Positions 7,901-17,140 are shown, counted from the stretch's first letter. The stretch is 64,000 nt of DNA from Flavivirga abyssicola (GCF_030540775.2 NZ_CP141266.1:1847001-1911000); one strand, 5' to 3'. The notes: generated by a model from the letters alone, not told the origin. Program-made: numbers and translations.

Positions 7901-10092
7901 GCATTGATTTAGAAGACGTTTTTGTAGATGTAGTTTCGGTATCTAGTTCTACTGTGGTTTTTGAAACTAATCTTAGTTATACTACAAATTATAATGATGG
8001 ATTAAATTGGCTTTACGGTGCTAGTCCAATGGGTTTTGATTATTCAAATTATATAATGCAAAATCAAAGATTAAGAAGCCAGTGCCCTATTCTAGATGGG
8101 GGTTGCTCAGATAGAACAAGAGTTGTGTTTAAATATAATATAAAAGCGCTTGACTCAAAAAGAAATGAGAAAGGAGGAGGATTAAGAGTAGCTAAAATAA
8201 CCATAAATGAAGGATTTAAGAACTATAGTACTCAATATTCATATAATTTGCTTGGTTATAATTCTAATCCGCATAATGTAAATTATAGATCATCAGGTGT
8301 AACTTCATATTCTCCATCGAAATTTAATAAAGAAGTAGAGTACATAACAGAAATACCTACACCAAATGTTTATTATGAGTATGTTAGAGTTGAAGAAAAG
8401 GATATAAATAATTCAACAAATACAAGCAAACTATACAATTTTGAAGTTCTTAAACCTAGTCAAGCTATTGGGAGCGAATTATCATTTGGAGAAATTCTAA
8501 AAATTAAAAAAACTCAAAATGATGATGGAAATACGATTCATTTGGTAGATGGAGTAAATGCTAAGGTATCAAGATATAAATATGAAGTATTTGATAATAA
8601 ATCTGCATTAGGTCGTCTTTTAAATTTAACATCGTTTAATTCTAAAGGACAAATAATATCAAAGGTTAATAATAATTATAAAAAGTTAAATGAATTGAAT
8701 CAAGGAATAATTCAAGAAACTTTTTATTCATATACTAGAGCTAGTAGCAACCTTTATAATGAAGCAAAATACCATTTAAACGCGTCTTCAAAAACAACTT
8801 ATCCAAGCGTTTTAAATAATACTGTAACTATTCAAGATGGGTTTAAAGTTAATAGCGTATTTAGTAAACATGATTTTAATACTGGTCAGGTCTTAGAAAC
8901 TGTAACTACTGATAGTAAGGGCAACGAATTTAAAACCGAATTAATCCCAGCTTACACCATTTCAGACTATTCGGGAGATTTAAATAATAATGGTATTCCA
9001 GATGATTACAGCATGGGTAGTAAAGTAGATGACCCTACCAACAAAAACATGCTAACCCAAGAAGCCATTACCAAAACTTATATAAAAGTAGGTAACGATT
9101 GGAAAGAAACAGGTGTTGGCATTACTACATGGAATAACGATTGGAGTTATACAGATTATGCTGGAACAACAACTCAAGAAACAGTGGCAGATAAAAAAAT
9201 CTGGCGTAAACACAAAACTTTTGTTTGGGATGGTGGTTTAAATCTTGACGGCACTTATTTAGGTTTCACAGGAGATGATGATAGTTTTGATTGGACAGTT
9301 AATCCAACTTTAGAACAACCCAATACCAAATGGAAAAATATATCGACTACAACACAATATGACCATTACTCCATGCCATTAGAAGTTAAAGACATTAACG
9401 ATAATTATACAGCTACAAAAATGTGCGACAGTGATAGTAAAGTATTAGCCGTAAGCAATGCAGCTCACACCGAGATGTATTATAGTGGTGCCGAATACAT
9501 TGCTAAAGATGCTAGTGGTAATGATACAGCCTATTTTGATGGTCAGGTAAAAGCTTCTGTTCAAAGTTCAACGTATGCACATACTGGATTTTACTCAATT
9601 ATTATAAATACAAACATAAAAGGGTTCGAGGTAAACCTTCCAAATAATAATGAGCGAACAGGGGTAAAATCTAAATTTAAAATATCAGTTTGGGCTAGAA
9701 TAGAAAACTATATTAACGCCAGAATACACATAAATGGGTTGCCAAAGGCATTTAATGGAGAAAAGGTTTTTGCTGGTGATTGGGTGCAACTTAATCATTA
9801 TGAGGAACTCAGTACAGGAGAAGAGAGTGTATATGTTACTTCAGCAGCAGGAAAAATACGTTTTGATGATTTCCGTTTATACCCAGCTACATCTTCCATG
9901 ACCAGCTATGTCTATAACGAATGGGACGAACTCTGGTATATTATAAGCAATAATGGATTGTCAAGCAAGTTTGAGTACGATGCAGCGGGAAGACTTATAA
10001 AAACCTATAGCGAAGTGATTGATGATGGATCTCTAACTGGTGGGTTTAAACAGGTGGGTGAAAACAGTTATAACTATAAAAAACCGCTATAA
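4957..10092 (+). CDS. Large secreted RHS/SpvB-like protein (TcB-like half of an RHS shell)
   Basis: A 1711-residue protein with a signal peptide (about 1-29, ending in TTNA). Residues 35-105 carry the N-terminal signature of SpvB/RHS family proteins in Bacteroidota (MVNLVTGDLSYVLPLLNVP, then LSYHAGIAMEQEATWVGLGW). Residues 130-290 are rich in Gly and Ser. The C-terminus contains YD-type repeats (KFEYDAAGRLIKTYSEV). There is no type IX sorting signal and no toxin tip. The next gene starts 1 nt after its stop and carries the remaining RHS repeats and core, so the two may assemble into one shell like TcB and TcC of Tc toxins. That pairing is inference from layout. Confidence 0.8.
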   Translation: MKNTTFRKRVPLVFIIPMLILFIKTTNAQGPNTPEAASFEPVDATDMVNLVTGDLSYVLPLLNVPSPEGGYPIALSYHAGIAMEQEATWVGLGWNINPGAINRSVNGYPDDWNNRKKTSIMYDIGGTYTSHDFHSSIGWKKGKYSVGLYASYGVNRAFGGETTYDMNFGGSFGIGNDKKMKANVHKFNVGTNGIGYSYKSFNKKGIYLGTSSIGFNGNDGISLGANGKSGGITLSSNGNHYISSSKGSGQISGSGSFSSKLHTRTVGTVIIVDINAGLFSSGYSKKKQRYSWYDRASYDCLGALYLGQTDEMISNSLHSPNASVDSYESIYKTYNNQQLLENNFSGISYDNYIVSSQGLTGSMTPYLFEQGTFKNRYNRISTSIDNKYATESTFSYYDNSFTKQIDDPNNDINFHFDNTNASYMSLSSGLWGNLPSSINEITDVVINSKITDHTTIIDNISLSNYNPAKNRIINGPFVEVFTNGEIVNNIGNIIDVNSLNRSSLPQDGIGAYKITNADGLVYHYSLPVYQKEMFSRSTELDNNIEDKFYEEQQFTPYATHWLLTAITGPDYVDNNTNGKVDENDYGYWIEFEYGKWSDGYAWRSPTKKLAYHENETTKSFGWGIKEIYYLDMIKSRTHTALFIKESRLDNYGSEINIGTSQVAPKVYNYGAKTILGLSDSNYFVKGIYDNRAVNLAVGVYYSNIWHKEYVSIDKHKSLRLKEILLLKNEDVPLNVKTYLGESNGRKIGEMYFEEEVRVYDTSERQVYHANYPMFGNNGLREWNGEFYNNVLDSDDISTNISNINNLKVNHIYFNYDEEYPLMSNSPNSFPSGKGKLTLKNVYNKTRSIVNLIPPYEFSYISNSNYDRDKEDPWGYTKWSPQNSSLNQIKTPTGAKIKIDYEPDDYYKEAANVYRTYDKGLEFNFYEFNGKLRFDVKNEPNTDNYTYFEDYFEVGTPVEVDIWACIKHEYHEVIGGCKSRDGSIDLEDVFVDVVSVSSSTVVFETNLSYTTNYNDGLNWLYGASPMGFDYSNYIMQNQRLRSQCPILDGGCSDRTRVVFKYNIKALDSKRNEKGGGLRVAKITINEGFKNYSTQYSYNLLGYNSNPHNVNYRSSGVTSYSPSKFNKEVEYITEIPTPNVYYEYVRVEEKDINNSTNTSKLYNFEVLKPSQAIGSELSFGEILKIKKTQNDDGNTIHLVDGVNAKVSRYKYEVFDNKSALGRLLNLTSFNSKGQIISKVNNNYKKLNELNQGIIQETFYSYTRASSNLYNEAKYHLNASSKTTYPSVLNNTVTIQDGFKVNSVFSKHDFNTGQVLETVTTDSKGNEFKTELIPAYTISDYSGDLNNNGIPDDYSMGSKVDDPTNKNMLTQEAITKTYIKVGNDWKETGVGITTWNNDWSYTDYAGTTTQETVADKKIWRKHKTFVWDGGLNLDGTYLGFTGDDDSFDWTVNPTLEQPNTKWKNISTTTQYDHYSMPLEVKDINDNYTATKMCDSDSKVLAVSNAAHTEMYYSGAEYIAKDASGNDTAYFDGQVKASVQSSTYAHTGFYSIIINTNIKGFEVNLPNNNERTGVKSKFKISVWARIENYINARIHINGLPKAFNGEKVFAGDWVQLNHYEELSTGEESVYVTSAAGKIRFDDFRLYPATSSMTSYVYNEWDELWYIISNNGLSSKFEYDAAGRLIKTYSEVIDDGSLTGGFKQVGENSYNYKKPL

Positions 10093-10093
10093 C

Positions 10094-13000
10094 ATGGAAA
10101 AGTATATAAAAAATAGAGTACGATTAATGGTATTATTTATTTTAACTTTTATTATAAATACATCATTATCTGCACAGAATTGTTTTTCAACAACGTTAAG
10201 TCAATCATCAGTACAGTTTTCATTATCAGGAGGGACTAGCTCTATAAATGTAAGTTTTCCATTAGGGTGTTCTAACCCAACAATTAGCGTGGATGGAGCA
10301 CCTAGTTGGTTAACAACTTCAGTATCTGGAACAACTATTAATCTATCTTGTGGTGCTGCAAGCAGTTATCGAACAGTGAACCTAGCAGTTAGGGTAAATG
10401 GCAATATAGTTAATGGATTTGGTGTTAAACAAGGTACAGCACCTCCTCCTCCAGCGTGTTCAATTAGTGGCTTACCTTCATCTATAGACATAAACCGATT
10501 AGGAGAAACATTAGATTATACATTGACCTTTTCTAATTGCAGCCCATCATATTTAACTTTTGAATCAGCAACTGGGGGTCCAGTACCAAGTTGGTTAACG
10601 GTAACACAACCTTCTTCTAGCACTGTAAGAATTCAATGTGGAATCAATGATACTTCCATATCTAGAAGTTTTATTTTATTAGGAACAAAATCAGGAGGAG
10701 GAAGTGTAGGGGCTTTTATAAGCCAAGATAAATGCGAGGTCAATTGGTATGTAGATAGCGATGGCGATTCCTTTGGAGATGCTTTTGGCGTACCAGTAGT
10801 TAGTTGTACAGACCCTAGTGATATATATATTTCCTATGTCCAGAATAACGATGATGTTTGTCCAGAAATACCTGGACCCGATTCAGGATGTCCTTTAGGT
10901 CAAGTACCGGAAGACATGAATTGGATCACTTCTAAGTCTTACGACATTAATGGTAATTTAAAGGCAAGTTCCAAAGCTTATTTCAATGATTTAGGAAAAA
11001 GTATTCAATCTCAAAGTGTTGATATAAAAACAGGAGACACTTGGGCTTCCAGTACTTTATATGATGTGCAGGGAAGGCCTGCATTAAGTACCCTAAGTGC
11101 ACCAATAAATAGCACGGGTGACTTCTTATACAAATCAGATTTTATTCGGAATTCTGCTAATAATACATATTCCAGTTCAGATTTTGAACCGAACCCAGAA
11201 ACTCCGGATGAGGTAGCAACAACAACGACCAATACTTTAGGTTGGTATTATAGTACAAATAACGATGATACCAGACAAGAAGGAAATACTTATCAAGACA
11301 TCACATCACATCCATTTTCGAGAACTATTTATAGTGAACTAAATCCAGGAACAGCATTAAAGATAATAGGTGGAAATAAACAAAATGGTGAGTGGAAACA
11401 AAGTTATACGTTTAGCATGCCAGCTGGAGACGAATTAACACATTCTATTGCTTTTAACGATGCAAGCTATAAAGTAGTAAATGATAGAAAAATTATAAAA
11501 ACCATAAGTAAAGATGCACATAACAATGAAGTCGTTGTTTTTACAGATACCGATGGCAAAACATTAGCAGCAGCACGAACAAGAGCCGGTACTTCACGTA
11601 GTACAATTATTGATATAAGCACCCAAGGCTATGTAGACGTACATGTGCCTGTAGGAGCCACAGGGTTCACTATAGATGGTGTTTCCGGAATAACAACAGA
11701 AGTTTATGATTTAATAACAGAACAACCCACTACAGCAGCAACTAATGCATTACCTAGCGGATTCTATAGAGTATCCATTACTAATTTAGACAATTACAAT
11801 CCAATTAACTCAGAAACTACAGTTCATATTAATTGTAAAGAAAACTATTACGATTACAGTTTAAATGAATATGATGAAGCAGGGCGTTTAAAAGCTTCGT
11901 ATCAACCTGTTGGTAATACAAAAGCGCAAAAACCGGTGACTACATATAGTTATAATGCATTGGGGCAACTATTGAGTACCACAAGTCCGGACGAAGGGAC
12001 TGCTAATTTTAAATATCGTAGAGATGGGCAAATCCGATTTTCACAGAATTCCAAACAATTGGCAAACACGGAGTTCTCTTATACAAATTATGATGCGTTA
12101 GGACGTCCCATAGAAAGCGGGGTGTTTAACGAAGGCACAGTTACTTTTGCCAACTCAGATAATATTGTAAATAATATTGATGACCCTATTACACCAGCTG
12201 ATGAGGATGGTTTACCAAACGCTAGTTGTAGTGAACAACAATTTACGACTTATGACACTTTAGATGCCTCAGATATTGCTTTTTTAGGAACTGTTAATAG
12301 CAGTTATGGAGCCCCATCCTTTTTAGCGGGCAATGTAGCCAAAACATCTAACGCTAATACAACGACCTATTATAGTTATGATGTGTATGGTCGTGTAGAA
12401 TGGGTAGTACAATCCATTCCTGTTTTAGGCACCAAGACCATTGATTATAAATACGACCAAATTACAGGAGCTGTTACAGAAGTTGATTATCAAAAATATT
12501 CGACAATTAATGACCGTTTTATACATCATTATACTTACAATGCTCAAGATAACAGCCTTATAAAAGTAGAAACTTCTACCAATGGCAGTAGTTACACGAC
12601 TCATGCAGATTATAAATATTACGAAACTGGCGCACTAAAACAAGTAGATCTAGCAACTTTAAGTGGAACCCCTTTGCAAACCATCGATTATGTGTATAAT
12701 TTAAATGGACAATTAAAGGCTATAAACCCAGGGAACGATGCCAACGATCTATTTAGTATGCAAATAGATTATCATAGTAGCGACTATACACGTTCGGTAA
12801 GCAATATAAGTACCCCAAATTATGGGCAAGATCAATTTAATGGAAATATTAAAGGGGTTCGTTGGAAGAATAAAGAAATAGACAATACAGAGCAAACCTA
12901 CAGTTACTATTATAATAAGAATAATTGGCTTAGTGATGCAATATACGGGCAGTATGCTAAAACAGGGGGGGACGGATCAAAAGTAAGTATTATAGACGAT

Positions 13001-14626
13001 AATATTTACGAAAGCGGGACCACTACCAATCTTAAGGCTACTAGTAGCATTACGCTTCTGCCAGATTTTCACGCAAAATCGGGTGCAACCTTAACGGCTA
13101 ATATTTCGGGGATTGCTGACTCATTTCAATCGGGAGATTATAATGTGTCCGATATTACCTATGATGCTAATGGAAATATAAGAACCCTTAACCGAAACAA
13201 AAATACGAGTAGCGGGAGCAATAGCATGGATCAATTAAGTTATAACTACGATCCTACAAAACCTAACCAATTATTACGTGTAGATGATGCAGCAGGAACC
13301 GTTTTAGAAGGGAAAGATATTGGAGACCAAGATGGCGAAAATTATGAGTATAACGAGATAGGGCAGTTAGTTAAAAACAATGCGGAAGGTATAGAATATG
13401 TTTACAATGCAAGCGGACTCGTTACAGAAGTCAAGAAAAATTCGTTACCTTTGGTTAAGTTCTTTTATAATGATAAAGGATACCGTGTAAAAAAGGAAAT
13501 TTATACAGGAAGTTCATTGACACGTACCGACTATTATATTCGTGATGCCTCAGGAACTGCTTTGGCTATTTATGAAGACACAACGATAAAAGAGCATACT
13601 ATTTACGGGGCTAGTCGTTTAGGGGTATATAACCGAGGAGATGGTTCTAGCTATTATCAACTCACAGACCATTTAGGTAATGTAAGAGCTATAATTGGTA
13701 GAGCAAGCGATGATACACCTATTGCTATGTTATCTAGTACAGATTACTATCCTTTTGGGATGCCGATGCCCAATCGTGATAATGGTGAAAATAGCTACCG
13801 CTATGCTTACCAAGGACAGGAAAAAGACCCTGAGACTGGGAAAGAGGCTTTTGAGTTAAGGCTTTGGGATAGTAGGATTGGGAGGTGGTTGACTACTGAC
13901 CCTGCAGGACAATATGCGAGTCCTTATTTAGGGATGGGGAATAATCCTTTAAATTTAGTTGACCTTGATGGTGCTTTTGCAGGCCCACCACCTGATTGGG
14001 TAAGTAAAGATGGTAAAAACTTTTACTGGGATTCAAATATTACTTCCGAGGCTCAGGCTAAAGAGGTTGGTTTAATTTATGGGGGTAAGACTATAAGCGA
14101 GACTATAAAAAGAATGGATAGTCCTTATATATTGAATTGGTTCGAGTCTCTCCCAAATTTTGATTTAAAAAGCTTTTATGAACCTCTTGTTAAAGACGCC
14201 TACTATGAGTCTCTCTCACGTCATGTTGTGGCTCAAAAAAATAAAAATAATCTATTGGAAATTGCAAGGAAAAATAGAGATGAATTGGAATTTGAAAATA
14301 TATTGAATAAACCTGCTTTGTTTGCTCCTGTTGATTTAAGTTTTGCATCTCAATTTGCACCTGGGAAGAATTATGCTTCATTTAATACTGTTTTAGAATG
14401 GGGTAATGAATCATATAAAGTATTAATTCGAGTTCAGAATGTACATAAAGAAAATAGATTTGCTGATAGAATTAATTTTATTGGAGAACCTGGTCATGGA
14501 AGTAGCGCTGTTGGGAAAGGAAGTAAACTGAATTGGTATCAACATCGATTGGGAGAAAGCGAAATAATAAGAGTAATTTTTGGGCCTAAAAATATACAAG
14601 GTTATCGTAATTTTGGTAGCCAATAA
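10094..14626 (+). CDS. RHS-repeat polymorphic toxin protein (TcC-like half with variable tip)
   Basis: I place the start at the ATG at 10094, because it gives a signal peptide (MEKYIKNRVRLMVLFILTF, ending in SLSA); an earlier in-frame start lies inside the previous gene. The protein has 1510 residues: two BACON-like domains (APSWLTTSVSG, PSWLTVTQPSSS), an Asp-rich thrombospondin-3-like patch (DSDGDSFGD), YD repeats, a coat-hanger-like stretch (SSITLLPDFHAKSGA) and the RHS core (DHLGNVRAII, LRLWDSRIGRWLTTDPAG, up to LVDLDG near residue 1293). The last 217 residues are a variable C-terminal domain I do not recognise, presumably the toxin. A probable immunity gene follows after 23 nt. Confidence 0.85.
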   Translation: MEKYIKNRVRLMVLFILTFIINTSLSAQNCFSTTLSQSSVQFSLSGGTSSINVSFPLGCSNPTISVDGAPSWLTTSVSGTTINLSCGAASSYRTVNLAVRVNGNIVNGFGVKQGTAPPPPACSISGLPSSIDINRLGETLDYTLTFSNCSPSYLTFESATGGPVPSWLTVTQPSSSTVRIQCGINDTSISRSFILLGTKSGGGSVGAFISQDKCEVNWYVDSDGDSFGDAFGVPVVSCTDPSDIYISYVQNNDDVCPEIPGPDSGCPLGQVPEDMNWITSKSYDINGNLKASSKAYFNDLGKSIQSQSVDIKTGDTWASSTLYDVQGRPALSTLSAPINSTGDFLYKSDFIRNSANNTYSSSDFEPNPETPDEVATTTTNTLGWYYSTNNDDTRQEGNTYQDITSHPFSRTIYSELNPGTALKIIGGNKQNGEWKQSYTFSMPAGDELTHSIAFNDASYKVVNDRKIIKTISKDAHNNEVVVFTDTDGKTLAAARTRAGTSRSTIIDISTQGYVDVHVPVGATGFTIDGVSGITTEVYDLITEQPTTAATNALPSGFYRVSITNLDNYNPINSETTVHINCKENYYDYSLNEYDEAGRLKASYQPVGNTKAQKPVTTYSYNALGQLLSTTSPDEGTANFKYRRDGQIRFSQNSKQLANTEFSYTNYDALGRPIESGVFNEGTVTFANSDNIVNNIDDPITPADEDGLPNASCSEQQFTTYDTLDASDIAFLGTVNSSYGAPSFLAGNVAKTSNANTTTYYSYDVYGRVEWVVQSIPVLGTKTIDYKYDQITGAVTEVDYQKYSTINDRFIHHYTYNAQDNSLIKVETSTNGSSYTTHADYKYYETGALKQVDLATLSGTPLQTIDYVYNLNGQLKAINPGNDANDLFSMQIDYHSSDYTRSVSNISTPNYGQDQFNGNIKGVRWKNKEIDNTEQTYSYYYNKNNWLSDAIYGQYAKTGGDGSKVSIIDDNIYESGTTTNLKATSSITLLPDFHAKSGATLTANISGIADSFQSGDYNVSDITYDANGNIRTLNRNKNTSSGSNSMDQLSYNYDPTKPNQLLRVDDAAGTVLEGKDIGDQDGENYEYNEIGQLVKNNAEGIEYVYNASGLVTEVKKNSLPLVKFFYNDKGYRVKKEIYTGSSLTRTDYYIRDASGTALAIYEDTTIKEHTIYGASRLGVYNRGDGSSYYQLTDHLGNVRAIIGRASDDTPIAMLSSTDYYPFGMPMPNRDNGENSYRYAYQGQEKDPETGKEAFELRLWDSRIGRWLTTDPAGQYASPYLGMGNNPLNLVDLDGAFAGPPPDWVSKDGKNFYWDSNITSEAQAKEVGLIYGGKTISETIKRMDSPYILNWFESLPNFDLKSFYEPLVKDAYYESLSRHVVAQKNKNNLLEIARKNRDELEFENILNKPALFAPVDLSFASQFAPGKNYASFNTVLEWGNESYKVLIRVQNVHKENRFADRINFIGEPGHGSSAVGKGSKLNWYQHRLGESEIIRVIFGPKNIQGYRNFGSQ

Positions 14627-14649
14627 AATATGTTATCTATTTAACTATT

Positions 14650-15477
14650 ATGAGACAGTACAGAAAGGCTTACTTTATAATTATTGTGGTTTTATTAGTC
14701 ATTTATCTGGCTTACAAATATCATAATTTTAAAAAGTATGTTAATATATATAATAATGAGTCCTCCGTTTTGGTTGAAAGAATAGAGTATTATTCTAGTT
14801 CTAGAATGGATAATGTTCCAAGTAATAAAAAGGATTTTGATAAAATGTATGAATGGCTTAAAAATATTGAAGAAACTAAAAATATTCTAGAATATGGAAT
14901 AAATTTTAAATACGATAGTCTTGATAAATCTCTTTCTGTCTATTCTTTTGGTATTGATAGGGGTGATGATAATTTAAAAAAGCCTTATTATTCTGCTTCT
15001 GCATCCAATGAATACTCAATATTTGGAGCAAATGATATTATAAAAAGTTGGAATTTTTATGATGTTTTTAATACCAAAGGAAAAGATGTTCTATTGTTTA
15101 AACTTTTTTTAAATGAAGATTATTTGTGTAGGAATTTCGTTCAAAATGAAAGATATTTAAGAGAAGAACTTTCTATTCCGTATGCGCAAGCATATGTATT
15201 TTATCAAGGTAATCAAAGAGTTTCCAAAGAACTAGAAAAACAATTAAAAGAAAAAGTCAGACCTTATAAATATTTAATAGCTCCTTCTATTTCAAAATTA
15301 AATGATAATACAAAAATATCTTTTATAAGATACAAAGATGGAAAATTTGTTTCTGTATGCTCCGATAATATAAATATAAATATTTTTGATACTAGTTTAA
15401 AGGAAACCCTAATAAACAATAAGGTTGATTATGCAATAATACCAATATTAATTGATGAGACTGATGAATTAAAATAG
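14650..15477 (+). CDS. Membrane-anchored protein, candidate immunity protein
   Basis: A 275-residue protein with one transmembrane helix near the N-terminus (about residues 8-22, FIIIVVLLVIYLAYK) and a mostly polar domain beyond it. No family is recognised. It starts 23 nt after the RHS toxin gene, the usual position of an immunity gene, and is followed by a strong hairpin terminator, so it ends the RHS transcription unit. Its very AT-rich codon use matches the toxin tip rather than the RHS body, as is usual for exchangeable toxin/immunity cassettes. The immunity role is inference from position. Confidence 0.7.
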   Translation: MRQYRKAYFIIIVVLLVIYLAYKYHNFKKYVNIYNNESSVLVERIEYYSSSRMDNVPSNKKDFDKMYEWLKNIEETKNILEYGINFKYDSLDKSLSVYSFGIDRGDDNLKKPYYSASASNEYSIFGANDIIKSWNFYDVFNTKGKDVLLFKLFLNEDYLCRNFVQNERYLREELSIPYAQAYVFYQGNQRVSKELEKQLKEKVRPYKYLIAPSISKLNDNTKISFIRYKDGKFVSVCSDNININIFDTSLKETLINNKVDYAIIPILIDETDELK

Positions 15478-15506
15478 GGTCAAGGGTTAAATAATAGATT
15501 AAGCGC

Positions 15507-15534
15507 GAGTGTACATTTTGTACGCTCATTTTTT
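15507..15534 (+). terminator. Rho-independent terminator after the immunity candidate
   Basis: A 9-bp stem (GAGTGTACA and TGTACGCTC, one G-T pair) around TTT, followed by ATTTTTT. It lies 30 nt past the stop codon of the gene at 14650. The reading frame of the following toxin fragment begins inside it. Confidence 0.75.
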
Positions 15535-16177
15535 ATGGATTAACGATACCCCGCTAGTATTTACTAGTCAGCTATACCAAAGAGTGCTTAGAGAAAACAC
15601 TTCAAATCATATAAGTAATGGTGTTAACTCTCATATAATTCCGAGTTTTGGCACTACTACTAATTTAGGAGCTATTGGAAACACTACAAACGGAGGTCTA
15701 GCTTTAGCCCAAGATTTAGGAGGTTGGAATAGTCCCGGTTCTGACGGTAGGGTTTGGATAGGCTGTATGTCTTGTCATGGTAATAATGGTGCATATAGGA
15801 CTCTTGCCTATGATTCTCCAGATGCTAAACTAGGACGTTTTATAGCAGCACATTTACCCATTGCTCCAGCTTTACCACAAATAAATTTAGGACTAAAACA
15901 AGGAGTTTCAAATATTATTGTTAAAAAGTTACTCAAAAACAAGGATTACTCAGTTACTATAGTAAAAAATCAAATTGTAAAGAAAAGTGGGGATATCAAA
16001 CATATTAGATATGATTTAAAAGGTCCTGCTCATAATGGAATTCCTACACCGCATAAGCAAATATATAGAATACATCTAAACCCAAATAATGGGAAAGGAA
16101 GACCTAAAGTAGAGCATAAGTCAGCTACTTGGTCAGATTTATTCGAGATAACTAGATATCTAAAAAGTTTAGAATGA
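15509..16177 (+). CDS. Orphan toxin C-terminal module, start uncertain
   Basis: The open frame from a GTG at 15509 encodes 222 residues, but that start lies inside a terminator hairpin and the first Met after it is deep in the frame, so this is probably a displaced RHS toxin tip without its own start. The last 60 residues (YDLKGPAHNGIPTPHKQIYR, then PKVEHKSATWSDLFEITRYL) resemble a polymorphic-toxin nuclease-type domain with a conserved DLxGxAH...TPH core. I suspect the toxin type 24 family but cannot verify it. A CMSCHG motif near residue 90 is probably chance. The stop overlaps the next gene by 4 nt, as in toxin/immunity pairs. Confidence 0.6.
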   Translation: MYILYAHFLWINDTPLVFTSQLYQRVLRENTSNHISNGVNSHIIPSFGTTTNLGAIGNTTNGGLALAQDLGGWNSPGSDGRVWIGCMSCHGNNGAYRTLAYDSPDAKLGRFIAAHLPIAPALPQINLGLKQGVSNIIVKKLLKNKDYSVTIVKNQIVKKSGDIKHIRYDLKGPAHNGIPTPHKQIYRIHLNPNNGKGRPKVEHKSATWSDLFEITRYLKSLE

Positions 16178-16596
16178 TGAAATTTTCTTTAAGAAAAAAT
16201 ATAAATGAGTTTACATTTGGTGACCTAACTAAGTTCAGCTTTGATAATAAAGTAATAGATATACATAATCTATTTAAAGTTTTAAGTATATATGATAATG
16301 ATAGCTCTTTACATATTAAACTTGAAAGTAATGAATACTTTAAATCTTTGTATCAAATAAGTAAAGAGAAAAATAGAACACTTGATTTAGTTTTTAAAGA
16401 ATATTCTATAGATAATTCTTTTGACACTAAATTTAGGGTTGAATTATACAATAATATTTCTTCAATGTCCTTCTCACAGGCAAATGAATTATTAGAAGAA
16501 TATTTATCAATAGATTTGCTTTTTGATAATAATGATTTTTTTAAGATAACTTGTAAAGATTGTTATTTTGAATTAAAGCCCTCCTGCTACCGCTAG
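16174..16596 (+). CDS. Small cytoplasmic protein, candidate orphan immunity
   Basis: A 140-residue soluble protein with no signal and no recognised family, rich in Asn, Asp, Ser and Phe. It overlaps the stop of the orphan toxin fragment by 4 nt (ATGA), the standard coupling of immunity genes. The last codons (for PSCYR) are GC-richer than the rest and run into non-coding DNA, so the native C-terminus may have been replaced by recombination. The immunity role is inferred only from position. Confidence 0.6.
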   Translation: MMKFSLRKNINEFTFGDLTKFSFDNKVIDIHNLFKVLSIYDNDSSLHIKLESNEYFKSLYQISKEKNRTLDLVFKEYSIDNSFDTKFRVELYNNISSMSFSQANELLEEYLSIDLLFDNNDFFKITCKDCYFELKPSCYR

Positions 16597-16848
16597 TCTG
16601 TGCCTTAAATCCGTATGACTATTATTGATTACTGTATTTAGAATATTTTGTTCCAAAAAACAGATTAATATTCAGCGATTACATGATTCATAATTGCCTA
16701 GGTTAAAGCCCCCTTCCTTGAAGGGCTATAAAAAATGGCGCATACCAATCCTGTCCAAAATTATATTGGGAGTATAGGTATTTTAATATTTCTTTGGGAT
16801 TTGGAAGCTTAATCACAAACTATGTTTTAAAATGGAGGTTTCCATATA

Positions 16849-16932
16849 CTTAGTGCTTTTAGTAGGGAAGCCTAGCCTTTCGATAAATATAGGTAATAAA
16901 GAAAGCAACAAATTTAATAAAGCTATATTATA
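16849..16932 (+). repeat. Direct repeat, copy 1
   Basis: It starts CTTAGTGCTTTTAGTAGGGA and ends TTTAATAAAGCTATATTATA. The second copy is at 17041-17140, identical in long stretches but with an 18-nt-longer middle containing GCTTCGAAG. It lies in the 704-nt gene-free stretch between the orphan immunity gene and the transposase. Confidence 0.75.
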
Positions 16933-16942
16933 AAAAACCGCT

Positions 16943-16965
16943 CTGCGAAGTCTGCGACTTTGCAG
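16943..16965. repeat. REP-like palindrome 1
   Basis: CTGCGAAGTC and GACTTTGCAG form a 10-bp stem (one mismatch) around TGC. The 10-3-10 layout and CGAAGT core match the palindromes at 17237 and 17913. Confidence 0.55.
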
Positions 16966-17040
16966 TATATTATAAAATGTAAAAAGGACGGGTAATTCTG
17001 AAAGCAATTTGCAATTGCTGGACAGTTTACCGTTAAAAAG

Positions 17041-17140
17041 CTTAGTGCTTTTAGTCGGGAAACCTAACCTTTCGAATGTTTGCAGCTTCGAAGTAAAATA
17101 GGTAATAAGAAAGCAATAGATTTAATAAAGCTATATTATA
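17041..17140 (+). repeat. Direct repeat, copy 2
   Basis: It begins CTTAGTGCTTTTAGTCGGGA and ends TTTAATAAAGCTATATTATA, repeating 16849-16932 with a few substitutions and an 18-nt-longer middle. Confidence 0.75.

Noticed and set aside
15770-15790. CxxCH haem-binding motif in the orphan toxin fragment
   Set aside because: Only one copy, no signal peptide and no cytochrome fold around it; it is most likely chance.
16735-16815. Short plus-strand frame starting MAHTNPVQNYIG that recalls an RHS fragment
   Set aside because: Only about 25 codons and no clear match to the RHS core; too weak to call a remnant.
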